A DNA stretch of 64,000 nt from G963674835 sp963674835 (GTDB taxonomy: Bacteria; Planctomycetota; Planctomycetia; Pirellulales; Thermoguttaceae): contig CAXXKC010000001.1 of NCBI GenBank assembly GCA_963674835.2, positions 1,280,631 to 1,344,630 on the forward strand, written 5' to 3'. The notes below the pieces were generated by a model, which was not told the origin of the DNA, searched no databases, and was given only the letters and a program-made list of their open reading frames with translations. Made by a program: the position numbers and the translations under genes. Shown here in pieces: positions 32,754-41,554 of the stretch (position 1 is the first letter of the stretch; each line of letters opens with the position of its first letter).

Positions 32754-33804
32754 TCAATTGATCTGCTACCTTGCTCGAACTGTCGATGGAGAATCGTGTG
32801 CCCGTGATCACGGCATCAGTGAAATTCGCACCTGAAAAATTGCAGTGAGAGAAGCTACATCCGGTGAGGTTCATGCCCGAGAGATCGCAGCCTGATTGGT
32901 CGCTAGACACGAGCTGCAAGCCGGTGAGGTCTCCTCGTTGATAGCTGCGGGTGGAGTACAGTTGGGCCGTCGTTAGGCCGATGCCTATGGTGCAGTCGTT
33001 GACTGTCGCGTCAGTGAAGTCGGCGTCGCTCGCCTTCAACCACAGCTCCGAGCCGACCAGATTGATGTGCGAGAGGTCCCACTTACCGGGAGACACGGCG
33101 CCGGCTCTCCCTGCCGAGTAGAGACGCACTCGGAGGCGGCGCTGTTTGAAGTCCCACGTAGAAGCGAGTTGGTCGAACGTGAACGAATCGCTCATAAAGG
33201 TCGTCTTGTCAATGCGAGCGTTTGTGAAGTCGCACTTGGACAGATCCTCCCAGAGGGTTGCTTCTCGTAAATCCGCGTCTCGGAAACTGAACGCAACAGG
33301 TTCTTCGGAGGCACGGGAGCCACGAATCCTGCATCGATACAGGTCCTTGTTCTTGTAGGACCATGTGGACATCAATTGGCTCGGCGAGATATCGAAGCCG
33401 TAATAGCCGAAGCCGATGTTGCCAGGCCGCCCGAATCGCGGAGCGCCATTGATCGTCGCGTCTGTGAAGTCGGCCCCCTCAAAGTTGGGCCCGACACTGA
33501 TCGTCGCTCCGACGAACGATGCTCGACGGAAGAATGCGCGATTGAGAATGCAATCTTCAAACCGCACACGGTAGAGATTGCATCCGTCGAACCTGGCCCC
33601 TGTCAGATCCTGGCCTACGAATTCGCATCCTCGAAGGTCCCTCCCAGTTGCGTTCATGCCGGGGCCAACGATCAAGTCCTTCGCGCCCGGTCCAAGGACC
33701 ACGCGCGGCGCCTCCGTATCACTGCGCCCCTTACCAATCTGCCCATGGAGCAGTAAACCGCACGCCAGAGCGACCAACGTCCGTCGGATCACGACTCGAT
33801 GCAT
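32620..33804 (-). CDS. exported pentapeptide-repeat protein A
   Basis: This 394-residue protein has an N-terminal hydrophobic signal (about residues 1-24) and then pentapeptide repeats of the A(D/N)LxX type forming a right-handed beta-helix (DLRGCEF, DLTGARF, NLYRVRF and so on). Repeats are grouped in ~45-residue modules, each opened by a motif like QLxSTWxYKxxDL, seen four or more times (SPSQLMSTWSYKNKDLYRCR, TTAQLYSTRSYQRGDLTGLQ). The C-terminus (QQIKSTWNYKHGHMEGIRLP, ending KEKTQDAQ) is shared with copies B and C. ATG 33804 has an AGGAA-type site. Function unknown; the fold often binds proteins, and the signal points outside the cytoplasm. Confidence 0.85.
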   Translation of the reverse strand: MHRVVIRRTLVALACGLLLHGQIGKGRSDTEAPRVVLGPGAKDLIVGPGMNATGRDLRGCEFVGQDLTGARFDGCNLYRVRFEDCILNRAFFRRASFVGATISVGPNFEGADFTDATINGAPRFGRPGNIGFGYYGFDISPSQLMSTWSYKNKDLYRCRIRGSRASEEPVAFSFRDADLREATLWEDLSKCDFTNARIDKTTFMSDSFTFDQLASTWDFKQRRLRVRLYSAGRAGAVSPGKWDLSHINLVGSELWLKASDADFTDATVNDCTIGIGLTTAQLYSTRSYQRGDLTGLQLVSSDQSGCDLSGMNLTGCSFSHCNFSGANFTDAVITGTRFSIDSSSKVADQLTLQQIKSTWNYKHGHMEGIRLPDNLAAALKAERAATKEKTQDAQ

Positions 33805-33833
33805 TTGGAGTTCCTCGCTTTCAGCAAACCGCA

Positions 33834-34982
33834 CTACAGCTTCTTTACTTTCGCGGTTGTGAACTTCACACCGCTCCCCCAATGGCTTTGGAGGCTGAGT
33901 ATGTCAGGAGCAGGCGTGCCCGATCCGGAAACATGGTACTTCACCTTGCTTGAATAACCAACGACCGTCACCTCGAAATCGTACTCGCCGATCCCATCCT
34001 TGGTCACGTCAATGATCATTGTCTGGCCGCCTTTAGGAGCGTTGTCCAGATCCGAATACGTACCGTTGCTAAGTCCATCCCAGTGGTACGGAATGCCGCT
34101 GATCAGTGAATTCACGTAGTCGGCTGGATTAATGGCCGAGTAGCGGGCAGGAGTGCCATAGTGGAGCTTAACGTAGTGCTCTGTGTTGATTTCCGTCACA
34201 TTGCCTTCCATGGTAACAACGTTGCCGTTGATCGTCTCCTGACTTCCACCAATCGCTTTGAGCAACGCCGCTGTGTCGAAGATCTGGATTTCCGCCCGGT
34301 CCTCGATCTTCACGCCGCTGTTGGCAAAGAAGCTCGCCTCCCAGCGGTTCTCGTGATTTGTGTCGACGAAATCACCCACCTTGATATTTGGGCTCTGCTC
34401 GAACTCGTAGGTAAGTTCGATCCGAACCGTCACGCCGGATGCCCACCCTTCCGTGCCACGCAATGCCCCCAGGTCGAGCGTCGCATAGCTCTCGCCGGTC
34501 CCTTCCCAACGAGCCCGCGATGGATCGAGAGACCGCGATGTATTCTCGGGGTACTCGGTGCGGATGTGACTGGACACGCCGTGGATGATCTCGTAGAGCG
34601 AACTGCTGATGTACCAGCCAGGCGGAAGCGAGAAGCCGTTCCACGTGGCTGTGTTCTCATTTGGGTTCCAACCGGCGGTCGGGTCCTGATTTGGCCAGAC
34701 GATCTTCTCTACGTTGATCTCCACCGTGTCGCGAGCGGAAACGCCCGTGTCGGCCAAGCCGGAGCCACCCGGCTTAACCAGCCGCCAGAAGACCTGTCTC
34801 TCCCCCGGCTCCAGTGTTCCTTCGACCAAGATGTGGTCTGGGAAGCCCACCCCCTCGGGACCGATGTCCCAGATGTACCACGTATCCGTGCCGGCGTTGT
34901 AGCCCGGCTGCCAGGGAAGGTTGATTCCGCGATCGGGACGGATGCGGTCCGTCGTTGTGGCGTGTCGTGCCGTAGGCCGCAT
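33834..34982 (-). CDS. unrecognised protein 'X' in the pentapeptide array
   Basis: I do not recognise this 382-residue protein. It is rich in beta-strand-forming segments and aromatic residues (TDTWYIWDIGPEG, PPGWYISSSLYEIIHG) and ends SHWGSGVKFTTAKVKKL. No signal peptide is visible. Its ATG overlaps the stop of gene B in TGATG (34984..34980), so it is translationally coupled to that pentapeptide gene. Gene A follows 29 bases after its stop. Its 5' end (MRPTARH onward, ~40 codons) is found again as a truncated relic after genes C and A, and a 3'-like relic lies upstream of gene C. The N-terminus may thus be a fused or truncated form. Confidence 0.65.
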   Translation of the reverse strand: MRPTARHATTTDRIRPDRGINLPWQPGYNAGTDTWYIWDIGPEGVGFPDHILVEGTLEPGERQVFWRLVKPGGSGLADTGVSARDTVEINVEKIVWPNQDPTAGWNPNENTATWNGFSLPPGWYISSSLYEIIHGVSSHIRTEYPENTSRSLDPSRARWEGTGESYATLDLGALRGTEGWASGVTVRIELTYEFEQSPNIKVGDFVDTNHENRWEASFFANSGVKIEDRAEIQIFDTAALLKAIGGSQETINGNVVTMEGNVTEINTEHYVKLHYGTPARYSAINPADYVNSLISGIPYHWDGLSNGTYSDLDNAPKGGQTMIIDVTKDGIGEYDFEVTVVGYSSKVKYHVSGSGTPAPDILSLQSHWGSGVKFTTAKVKKL

Positions 34983-35110
34983 CACTGGGCGTCTTGCGGC
35001 TTCTCCTTCGCCGCCGCGCGGTCCGACTCCAGGGCCTTCATTATCTCCTTGGGAAGGACAACGCTAGTCATACTTCCGTGCTTGTAGTTCCAGGTCGATT
35101 TGATCTGATC
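34963..35110. repeat. 3' tail repeat, copy B (diverged)
   Basis: This corresponds to 32601..32753 and 36254..36406 at the end of gene B. The 5' portion, TGTCGTGCCGTAGGCCGC, and the GTAGTTCCAGGTCGA segment are the same; the middle is diverged. Confidence 0.7.
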
Positions 35111-36136
35111 CAGGGTGATGCCTTTTCTTTCGAAGCGAACATCTGAGACGACCGTGTCCTCAAACGACGCATTGGTGAAATCACAGTCGCAGAAATGGCA
35201 CCCCGTCAGGTTCATCCCCGAAAAGTCCGCGTCGCTGAAATCGACGTTCCAGATTTGGACCCCAAGGAATTCTCGGTTGGTGCAGCTCCGCGTCACGAAG
35301 AGCTGATCCTTGGATATTGAACATCGGAACTTGCAGTCGTTGATGGTGGTGTCGGTAAGATCAACGTTCCTCAACAGCCCCGAACCTACGAACCGCGCCC
35401 CACGCATATCGATTCCGGAAAGATCCCATTTGCCGATGGGCACCACGCCCCCTAACCCCACATCGTAGAGATTGCCCCGCCTGAAGTTTCTTGTCGAGGC
35501 AATCTGTGCAAACGAAATTGCGCCGCCGTTCACCCCCATTCCCGTGATCGTTGCATCGGTGAAATCGCATTGTGTGAGGTTTACGAACACAAAGATGCAT
35601 TTCTGCAGATCGGCTCCTCTGAAGTCCAGTCGCGGGGTGATTAAATCTGTGCGGGAGCTACTGGTGAGGGCAACGATACAATCTCCTAAAGATTTCGCCT
35701 TGTAGCTGCGAGTTGATGCGAATTGCGCCGACGTTAACTTGATGCCATAGCCAGAAACGCCATGTATGGGCGTGATGCCATTGAGAACCGCATCGCTGAG
35801 ATCCGCCCCTTCGAGTTTGCAGTCCCCCCAGAGCAACCCCGTCAGAACTGCGCTCTTGAAGGAAGCGTTGCGGAGATCGCATTGATACAGTTCGGCACCG
35901 CCCAGGTCCACACCATCGAACCGGGCGTTCCGCAGGTCGAGTCCGATGAACTTGCAGCCTCGTAGATTTCTCCCCGAAGCGTCCATGCCCGGACCAACCT
36001 GCAGCCCTTGTGTCCACGGCCCAAGCTCCAGCTTCGACGCCGCATGGTCGGCGACGGCCGGCCTCGGCATGCCACAGCCAAGCAATAGGCAGAACAGCAG
36101 AACATGGCAACGTAAGCGGCTCGCTATTTGCATCAT
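34982..36136 (-). CDS. exported pentapeptide-repeat protein B
   Basis: This 384-residue paralogue of A and C starts with a signal that may be a lipoprotein type (LLFCLLLGCGM, about residues 12-22). Pentapeptide repeats fill residues about 55-350 (NLRGCKF, DLRNARF, DLGGAEL, NLTGCHF). The ~45-residue modules open with QFASTRSYK, QIASTRNFRRGNL, QLFVTRSC or QIKSTWNYKHG. The last 30 residues (PKEIMKALESDRAAAKEKPQDAQ) diverge more than those of A and C, so B is the oldest or fastest-evolving copy. ATGATG at 36136 follows GGGGAG. Its stop overlaps the start of gene X. Confidence 0.85.
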   Translation of the reverse strand: MMQIASRLRCHVLLFCLLLGCGMPRPAVADHAASKLELGPWTQGLQVGPGMDASGRNLRGCKFIGLDLRNARFDGVDLGGAELYQCDLRNASFKSAVLTGLLWGDCKLEGADLSDAVLNGITPIHGVSGYGIKLTSAQFASTRSYKAKSLGDCIVALTSSSRTDLITPRLDFRGADLQKCIFVFVNLTQCDFTDATITGMGVNGGAISFAQIASTRNFRRGNLYDVGLGGVVPIGKWDLSGIDMRGARFVGSGLLRNVDLTDTTINDCKFRCSISKDQLFVTRSCTNREFLGVQIWNVDFSDADFSGMNLTGCHFCDCDFTNASFEDTVVSDVRFERKGITLDQIKSTWNYKHGSMTSVVLPKEIMKALESDRAAAKEKPQDAQ

Positions 36137-36272
36137 CCCAACTCCCCTCTACGGTCACCCCCAGATGTTCCGCATGTCCGTGCCGGCGTCGTAGCTCGGC
36201 TCCCGGGGAAGGCTGTCTCCCGGTCGGGACATACGCTGTTCGTCGTTGTGAAGTGTCGTGCCGTAGGCCGCA
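36137..36272 (-). pseudogene. truncated 5' relic of 'X' between genes C and B
   Basis: On the minus strand after gene C's TGATG, a reading frame begins MRPTARHFTTTNSVCPDRE. It aligns with the start of X (MRPTARHATTTDRIRPDRG). Nucleotides 36160..36276 match 34867..34985 at most positions by eye, but frameshifting differences and loss of the remaining ~340 codons make it a relic. Gene B's start follows directly. Confidence 0.65.
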
Positions 36273-36406
36273 TCACTGGGCGTCTTGCGTTTTCTCTTTC
36301 GCCGCCGCACGTTCCGCCTTCAACGCCGCCGCCAGGGTGTCTGGCAGTCGGATGCCCTCCATGTGGCCGTGCTTGTAGTTCCAGGTCGACTTGATCTGCT
36401 GGAGCG
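36254..36406. repeat. 3' tail repeat, copy C
   Basis: This is the partner of copy A (32601..32753), about 95% identical by eye over 153 bases. Such similarity, against the divergence of the upstream parts of genes A and C, suggests recent duplication or gene conversion of the gene ends. Confidence 0.8.
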
Positions 36407-37556
36407 CTGGAGGATGGAGGAAGCAGCCGCGAAAATTGACGTTGGTGATCACCGCGTCTGCGAACTGCGTGCCGCTGAGGTTGCACTCAACGAACTGCGC
36501 CTCCGCCAGATTCTGGCCCGAGAAGTCGATGTTGGACAGATCCAGTCGCACCAGGATAATGCCGGCAAGGTTGCCCGTTTGATAGCTCTTCGTGGCAAGG
36601 AATTGCTCTCGGCTGATCGATTTGCAGAAATGTGCGCCACGAATGTCGGCACCGGAGAAATCGACGCCGCTCAGGTTCACCTCGCAGAACCGCGCACCGC
36701 GAAGATCCGCCTTCGCAAAATCCCACGTGGAAAGGTCCGTGTAGGCGAAACCAAGGTTTGAATAGGCCGTGCGAGGGTCGAGCATTCCATAGTGATCCGG
36801 ATTCACATAGAAAGAACCAGGGTAGCCTCCCAAATGAGGATCCGGAGTGTACCGGCTCGTCGACCTGATCTGGGCGGGTGTAATGGTCGACTTGAAGAAC
36901 GTCGCACCGGTGATTATGGCCCCGGTGAAATCGCTCTTTGAGAAGTCACCTGCGGCGAAGGTGGCATTCCGCAGATCGAATTGACGGAAATCAATGGCGA
37001 CCGGTCGCGGTTGAAGATCGTAGTAACTGTAATTGCGCTGTTCATTCTTTCCACCCACGATCTGACAGCCGCTGAGATCCTTGAGCTTGAAGCTCTTCGT
37101 CGAACGGAGCTGATCCAGGGTAAGGTGCGCGTACTGAGTACTAAACTGAAGTCCCTGAATGAGGGCATCCGTGAAGTCAGACTCGTCAAGACCCTCATGC
37201 TTGGGACCCCCGGGGGTTTCCGTGAATCGGGCATACCTGAGGTCCGCCTCCCTGAACGAGGCACTCCCCTGTTGAAAGCGGATCTGGTAGAAAAACGATC
37301 GCTGAAGGTTGCAGCCTTGGAAGTTCGCCCTGCTCAGGTCCATACCGATGAACGCGGAGCCACTCAGGTCCATGCCCGAAGCGTCAACCCCAGGACCTGG
37401 CTTGAAGTCCTTGGGTACGTGCGGCCCTGGACGGAATTCATAGCCAGCGGTATCGGCGTGCACGCAGGAGATTGCGGCCAAAAGGGCCAACAGAGGAAAT
37501 ACGGCTATGCGAAACCGGCTTCGCAAGCCCCTGACTGTCAACTGTTTGTTGTCCAC
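36273..37556 (-). CDS. exported pentapeptide-repeat protein C
   Basis: This 427-residue protein is the longest of the three paralogues. A signal peptide lies at about residues 14-36 (RIAVFPLLALLAAISCVHA). The text KDFKPGPGVDASGMDLSGSAF parallels the start of A (DLIVGPGMNATGRDLRGCEF). Repeats continue to the C-terminus, with ~45-residue modules opening QLRSTKSFKLKDLSG, QIRSTSRYT, QFLATKSYQTGNL or QIKSTWNYKHG. The start is GTG 37556 with GGGAGA about 10 bases upstream. Its own stop and 3' end are nearly identical to those of gene A. It heads the array, downstream of a relic of X. Confidence 0.85.
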   Translation of the reverse strand: MDNKQLTVRGLRSRFRIAVFPLLALLAAISCVHADTAGYEFRPGPHVPKDFKPGPGVDASGMDLSGSAFIGMDLSRANFQGCNLQRSFFYQIRFQQGSASFREADLRYARFTETPGGPKHEGLDESDFTDALIQGLQFSTQYAHLTLDQLRSTKSFKLKDLSGCQIVGGKNEQRNYSYYDLQPRPVAIDFRQFDLRNATFAAGDFSKSDFTGAIITGATFFKSTITPAQIRSTSRYTPDPHLGGYPGSFYVNPDHYGMLDPRTAYSNLGFAYTDLSTWDFAKADLRGARFCEVNLSGVDFSGADIRGAHFCKSISREQFLATKSYQTGNLAGIILVRLDLSNIDFSGQNLAEAQFVECNLSGTQFADAVITNVNFRGCFLHPPALQQIKSTWNYKHGHMEGIRLPDTLAAALKAERAAAKEKTQDAQ

Positions 37557-37642
37557 GTGCTGGGTCTCCCATGCGCGAATCAGGTCAACGGCCGTTTCGG
37601 CAGGTCAGAGCGAAAGCGGGATTAGAATCACTACTGGAGATC

Positions 37643-37800
37643 TTACTCCGGTGGCGGACCGATCGCAATCTTGGTGAACTTCACGCCACTGCGATGGCCC
37701 AGGACTGGCGGACTCCAGACAGTGCCAAGTACGTCTGCAGGCGAGCCGTTGCGCACAGCAAGCCAACGTCTCCCGGCCAACCTGATCGACCACCAACCGA
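37643..37800 (-). pseudogene. 3' relic of an 'X'-like gene upstream of pentapeptide gene C
   Basis: A minus-strand frame ending TAA at 37645..37643 encodes RNGSPADVLGTVWSPPVLG and then HRSGVKFTKIAIGPPPE. This resembles the C-terminus of X (GTPAPDILSLQSHWGSGVKF). It opens only from a stop near 37806, so the rest of the gene is missing. The similarity is short and judged by eye. If right, X once preceded gene C as it precedes gene A. Confidence 0.4.
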
Positions 37801-37840
37801 TCCGCTAGCGAACACCTCCTCGGTGTCCGCATCCAACATG

Positions 37841-37870
37841 TTTACTCAGTATCCGTCCATCTTGTATAAT
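37841..37870 (+). promoter_or_regulatory. candidate promoter of MBL-fold gene
   Basis: TTTACT (37841..37846), an 18-base spacer and a perfect TATAAT (37865..37870) lie about 100 bases upstream of ATG 37970. Confidence 0.5.
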
Positions 37871-37969
37871 CATCTCGGTAATCGTGGTTTGCTGCAGAGC
37901 AGTTGCGTCCCCTTCCAGACGACTCACCTCGACGACACCACCTGACCAGCGGCTAAGTGAGGATTCAGC

Positions 37970-38824
37970 ATGAGACCCCTACGACAAAGGTTGCTGCTCG
38001 GCGCAATCGTGGCACTCGTGGTAAGTACAGTCGCCAACGCGGCCGACACGGTCACGAAGGTGCGATTTCTCGGGATCAACGGCTTCGAGTTCAAGATCGG
38101 CGACGAGACGCTTCTCGTCGATCCCTATGTCAGCCGCGACCCTCGCCGCGTGAGCATCCCCGAGGTCGTGCGCAAGCACATCAAGCAGGCCGACTACATC
38201 GTCCTCACCCATTCGCACTGGGATCATCTGGCCGATGTGCCCGAGATCGCCAAGTATACCGATGCCATCATCGTTGGCTCCCAAACGACGCTCAATATCT
38301 GCCGCCACTTCAGAATCGCCGAATCGCGACTGCGCCAAGTCGAGAGTCGCCGAACGCTCCGGTTGGGCAGCTTCTCGCTCACACCCCTGCGCTCCCGGCA
38401 CAAGGAACCCGTCGGCTACCCCGGCAGCTACGACCACGTACCCGAGCGGATCGACAAGGTGTCCGACTTCGTCGAGGGTGGAACCTGGGCGCTCCTCTTG
38501 ACCGGCGGCGGGCAAACGTTTCTGAACATCGGCAGTGCCAATCTGGTCGATGCAGAACTCCAGGGAACCAAGTGCGACTATCTCCTGGCAAGTATCGCAG
38601 GTCGGGCACCCGACTACCTGTCGCGCCTCTTCGAATGTGTCGACGCCCAATTGTTCATTCCGACGCACTGGGACAACTTCATCGGACATCCCGTCGAAAA
38701 ACCCGGCGAGCGAATCAGCCTCAGCGACTTCCATCGGGAAATCCAACGAGTCGCACCCTCACAGCCGGTGCAAGTGCTCAAAGTCCTTGAGACCATCGAG
38801 ATTCCCGCCCCGAATCGTCCGTGA
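37970..38824 (+). CDS. exported metallo-beta-lactamase-fold hydrolase
   Basis: This 284-residue protein has a signal peptide (residues 1-24, ending ANA). It belongs to the MBL/UlaG-like group. The HxHxDH motif is LTHSHWDHLADV (about residues 82-93), preceded by LLVDPYVSRDP. Further His residues in RSRHKEP and IPTHWDNF can complete the metal site. A GAGG site precedes ATG 37970. It is the first gene of a plus-strand run of exported enzymes (GH32, alpha/beta hydrolase, NPCBM protein), although gaps of 130 to 280 bases separate the early genes. Substrate unknown. Confidence 0.82.
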   Translation: MRPLRQRLLLGAIVALVVSTVANAADTVTKVRFLGINGFEFKIGDETLLVDPYVSRDPRRVSIPEVVRKHIKQADYIVLTHSHWDHLADVPEIAKYTDAIIVGSQTTLNICRHFRIAESRLRQVESRRTLRLGSFSLTPLRSRHKEPVGYPGSYDHVPERIDKVSDFVEGGTWALLLTGGGQTFLNIGSANLVDAELQGTKCDYLLASIAGRAPDYLSRLFECVDAQLFIPTHWDNFIGHPVEKPGERISLSDFHREIQRVAPSQPVQVLKVLETIEIPAPNRP

Positions 38825-39102
38825 TCGGCTCTCTTCCATTGGCACATTCCAGCAGCGCATCGGCCCCGTCCAGCCGGTGAAGCTGCAGCGCCAACGTGCA
38901 AACACCCCGGCCAGCCGGCGGTTCACGACGCGGGAACGTCATTTCCCTCGCCACAGGCCGATTTCGGCCCGCGCTGCGGCCAGATCCTTGCGCAAAGCGG
39001 GCCAACCAAGTACAATTGGTTGTGCAGATGCCCAGTGCTTTGGCCGGGCCGAGGTCCACTGGGGAATATCGACACATTGACTGTCAGAAACGGATTCCGA
39101 TC

Positions 39103-40566
39103 ATGTCACAACAACGAACTGGGTTGACGCGACGACAGTTTTTGGCGACCGGCTCTGCGGTTGCAGCGGCGGCGCTGGTGGCGGGACCACAGACCGTTTT
39201 AGGTGCCGAGGGAAGTGTGCCGCTCTACCAAGAACGTTACCGGCCGCAGTTCCATTTCACGGCCGCCAAGAACTGGCTCAACGATCCGAATGGGCTGGTG
39301 TTCTACGAGGGCGAGTACCATCTGTTCTTTCAGCACAACCCCCACGGCAAACAGTGGGGCAACATGACTTGGGGCCACGCGGTTAGCCCCGACATGCTTC
39401 ACTGGACCCAATTGGATCACGCGATCTGGGGCGATTCGCTGGGACCCATTTTCTCGGGATCGGCGGTCATCGATTGGAACAACACGGCCGGTTTCCAGGC
39501 GGGAAAAGAAAAGGTCATCGTGTGCATCTACACGTCGGCCGGTGGAAGCGCCGGTTTCGCCCAATCGATCGCCTACAGCAACGACCGCGGGCGGACCTGG
39601 ACGAAATACGACAAGAACCCCGTCCTACCGCAGATCGTCGATGGCAACCGCGACCCGAAGGTCTTCTGGCACGAACCCAGCAAGCAATGGGTGATGGCCC
39701 TGTACCTCACCAAACACGATTACGCTCTGTTCGGCTCGCCGGACCTGAAGAAGTGGACGAAGCTCTGCGACGTGCCCATGCCGGGCACCACCGAGTGCCC
39801 CGACTTCTTTGCCTTGCCCGTCGACGGCGACGCGAACAACGTGAAATGGGTCTTCTGGGGAGGCAACAACGCGTACATGCTCGGAAGTTTCGACGGGAAG
39901 ACGTTCAAACCCGACGGCGCCCCCATTCAGTCTCATTTCGGCAAGAACCGCTACGCCGCCCAGACGTTCAGCGATATTCCACCTGGCGATGGCCGCCGAA
40001 TTCAGATCGCCTGGCTTGCCGGAGGAAAGTACCCCGACATGCCGTTCAACCAACAGATGTCCGTTCCGGTTGTACTATCTTTGCGCACGTTTCCCGAAGG
40101 CGTTCGGCTGTGCCTCCTGCCGATCAAGGAGCTCGACACGCTGCACGGCAAACAACACAGCATCAGCGGACCGCTGAAACCCGGCGACAACCCGCTGGCA
40201 GGCATCGTCGGCGAGCTGTTCGATATTTGCGCCGAGCTCGACTTTGGGGCCGCAAGCGAGCTGGGGTTTGTCGTTCGCGGCCTGCCCATCGCGTACGATC
40301 GAAAAGCCAAAACGCTCTCCTGCCAGGGAGCGTCGGCCGTCGTCGAGCCCGACGGTGGCAAGATTCGGCTTCGCATGCTTGTGGATCGTACCTCCATCGA
40401 GATCTTCACAGGCGATGGCCGCGTAACGATGGTTCATTGTTTCGTGCCACCGGCCGACGACAAGGCGTTGTCGCTCTACGCGAAAGGGGGCGACGCTCGC
40501 GTGGGTTCGATGGACGTGTGGGAAATGAAGTCCGCCTGGCCGCAAGAGCAACGCGCGAAGAACTGA
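39103..40566 (+). CDS. Tat-exported GH32 fructan hydrolase (levanase/exo-inulinase type)
   Basis: This 487-residue enzyme should release fructose from beta-fructans or sucrose. A twin-arginine signal (LTRRQFLATGS, about residues 8-18, cleaved after VLGA) directs export. The five-bladed propeller carries the GH32 motifs: WLNDPNGLVFYEGEYHLFFQ (nucleophile Asp), DRDPKVFWH-type RDP (stabiliser Asp) and TTECPDF (acid/base Glu). The C-terminal beta-sandwich includes DRTSIEIFTGDG. An upstream in-frame start at 38896 was rejected because the Tat signal begins at ATG 39103. Context with other secreted sugar hydrolases supports polysaccharide use. Confidence 0.93.
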   Translation: MSQQRTGLTRRQFLATGSAVAAAALVAGPQTVLGAEGSVPLYQERYRPQFHFTAAKNWLNDPNGLVFYEGEYHLFFQHNPHGKQWGNMTWGHAVSPDMLHWTQLDHAIWGDSLGPIFSGSAVIDWNNTAGFQAGKEKVIVCIYTSAGGSAGFAQSIAYSNDRGRTWTKYDKNPVLPQIVDGNRDPKVFWHEPSKQWVMALYLTKHDYALFGSPDLKKWTKLCDVPMPGTTECPDFFALPVDGDANNVKWVFWGGNNAYMLGSFDGKTFKPDGAPIQSHFGKNRYAAQTFSDIPPGDGRRIQIAWLAGGKYPDMPFNQQMSVPVVLSLRTFPEGVRLCLLPIKELDTLHGKQHSISGPLKPGDNPLAGIVGELFDICAELDFGAASELGFVVRGLPIAYDRKAKTLSCQGASAVVEPDGGKIRLRMLVDRTSIEIFTGDGRVTMVHCFVPPADDKALSLYAKGGDARVGSMDVWEMKSAWPQEQRAKN

Positions 40567-40700
40567 GCCCGCCCCGGACGATCGAATCACAGCGTTCGGA
40601 CGTTCCCCTAAGTTGAGACGACACCGGGGGCAACATCACGCCCCAAGAGCGCGCTTCTCGACCGAGAAGTCTGTTCGACGCCAGATGAGAAGGGACCGAC

Positions 40701-41534
40701 ATGGCAATCGTGCTGACTTTGCTCCTCGCCGTAACTGCGCTCGTCGATGCGCCCAATCGGCACGACGACCGTTTCAGCGCGGAAGACGTCGCCTTCGCGG
40801 CCCATTGCGACGGCACAACGCAGCGATACGTCCGAATGCTCCCTAAGGGCTTCAACCCGAAAATCAAGCACCACGTCCTGATCGCACTTCACGGGCACGG
40901 CTCCGATCGCTGGCAGTTCGCCGGCGGCACGACGCCCACAGGCATCGCCGCCCGCAATGTCGCAGCCGATCGCAGCATGATCCTCATCCTTCCCGACTAC
41001 CGCGCCAAGACCTCCTGGATGGGCCCCAAGGCCGAAGCCGATCTCTGCCAAATCATCGCCGACATCAAGAAGCAGTACACCGTCGACAAGGTCGTCCTAT
41101 GCGGCGGCTCGATGGGTGGTTCCTCCGCCCTGACGTTCGCCACGATCCACCCCGACTTGATCGACGCCGTCGCCGCCATGAACGGCACCGCCAACCACCT
41201 CGAATACGAAAGATTCCAGGATGCCATCGCCGCGTCCTTTGGCGGAACCAAGTCCGAGATCCCTGCCGAGTATAAGAAGCGCAGTGCCGAATACTGGCCC
41301 GAGCGTTTCGTCATGCCCGTCGGCATCACGGCCTCAGGCAAGGACACCGTCGTGCCGCCCGATAGCGTTCTCCGCTTGGCAGGCATCCTCGAGAAGATCC
41401 ACCGGCCCGTCCTCCTCATCTACCGCGACGACATGGCCCACACGTCGAAGCCGGAGGACGTACAGCGCGTCCTCAGCTTCGTACTGGATCGAATGTCGCC
41501 GCCGGCGGCCCCCGTCAAAAAGGCTCCGCCATAG
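40701..41534 (+). CDS. exported alpha/beta hydrolase (esterase-like)
   Basis: This 277-residue protein has a short hydrophobic N-terminus (MAIVLTLLLAVTALV), a probable signal peptide. The nucleophile elbow is GGSMGGSSAL (Ser near residue 140). HHVLIALHGHGSDRW supplies the oxyanion region. The catalytic Asp may be in TASGKDTVVPP and the His in DDMAHTSKPED. This looks like the phospholipase/carboxylesterase or feruloyl-esterase-like group (PHB depolymerase type). GAGAAGGGA precedes ATG 40701. It is followed after 20 bases by the large NPCBM protein, probably in one transcript. The ester substrate is not known. Confidence 0.78.
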   Translation: MAIVLTLLLAVTALVDAPNRHDDRFSAEDVAFAAHCDGTTQRYVRMLPKGFNPKIKHHVLIALHGHGSDRWQFAGGTTPTGIAARNVAADRSMILILPDYRAKTSWMGPKAEADLCQIIADIKKQYTVDKVVLCGGSMGGSSALTFATIHPDLIDAVAAMNGTANHLEYERFQDAIAASFGGTKSEIPAEYKKRSAEYWPERFVMPVGITASGKDTVVPPDSVLRLAGILEKIHRPVLLIYRDDMAHTSKPEDVQRVLSFVLDRMSPPAAPVKKAPP

Positions 41535-41554
41535 AAAACCACCGAGGTAACACC

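Larger units (their letters stand above)
37557..37969. other. divergent spacer upstream of array and MBL gene
   Basis: About 410 bases. It holds an X-like 3' relic (37643..37800, minus strand), a small ACACC/GGTGT hairpin near 37813..37827 and a candidate promoter for the MBL-fold gene (37841..37870). Confidence 0.45.
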
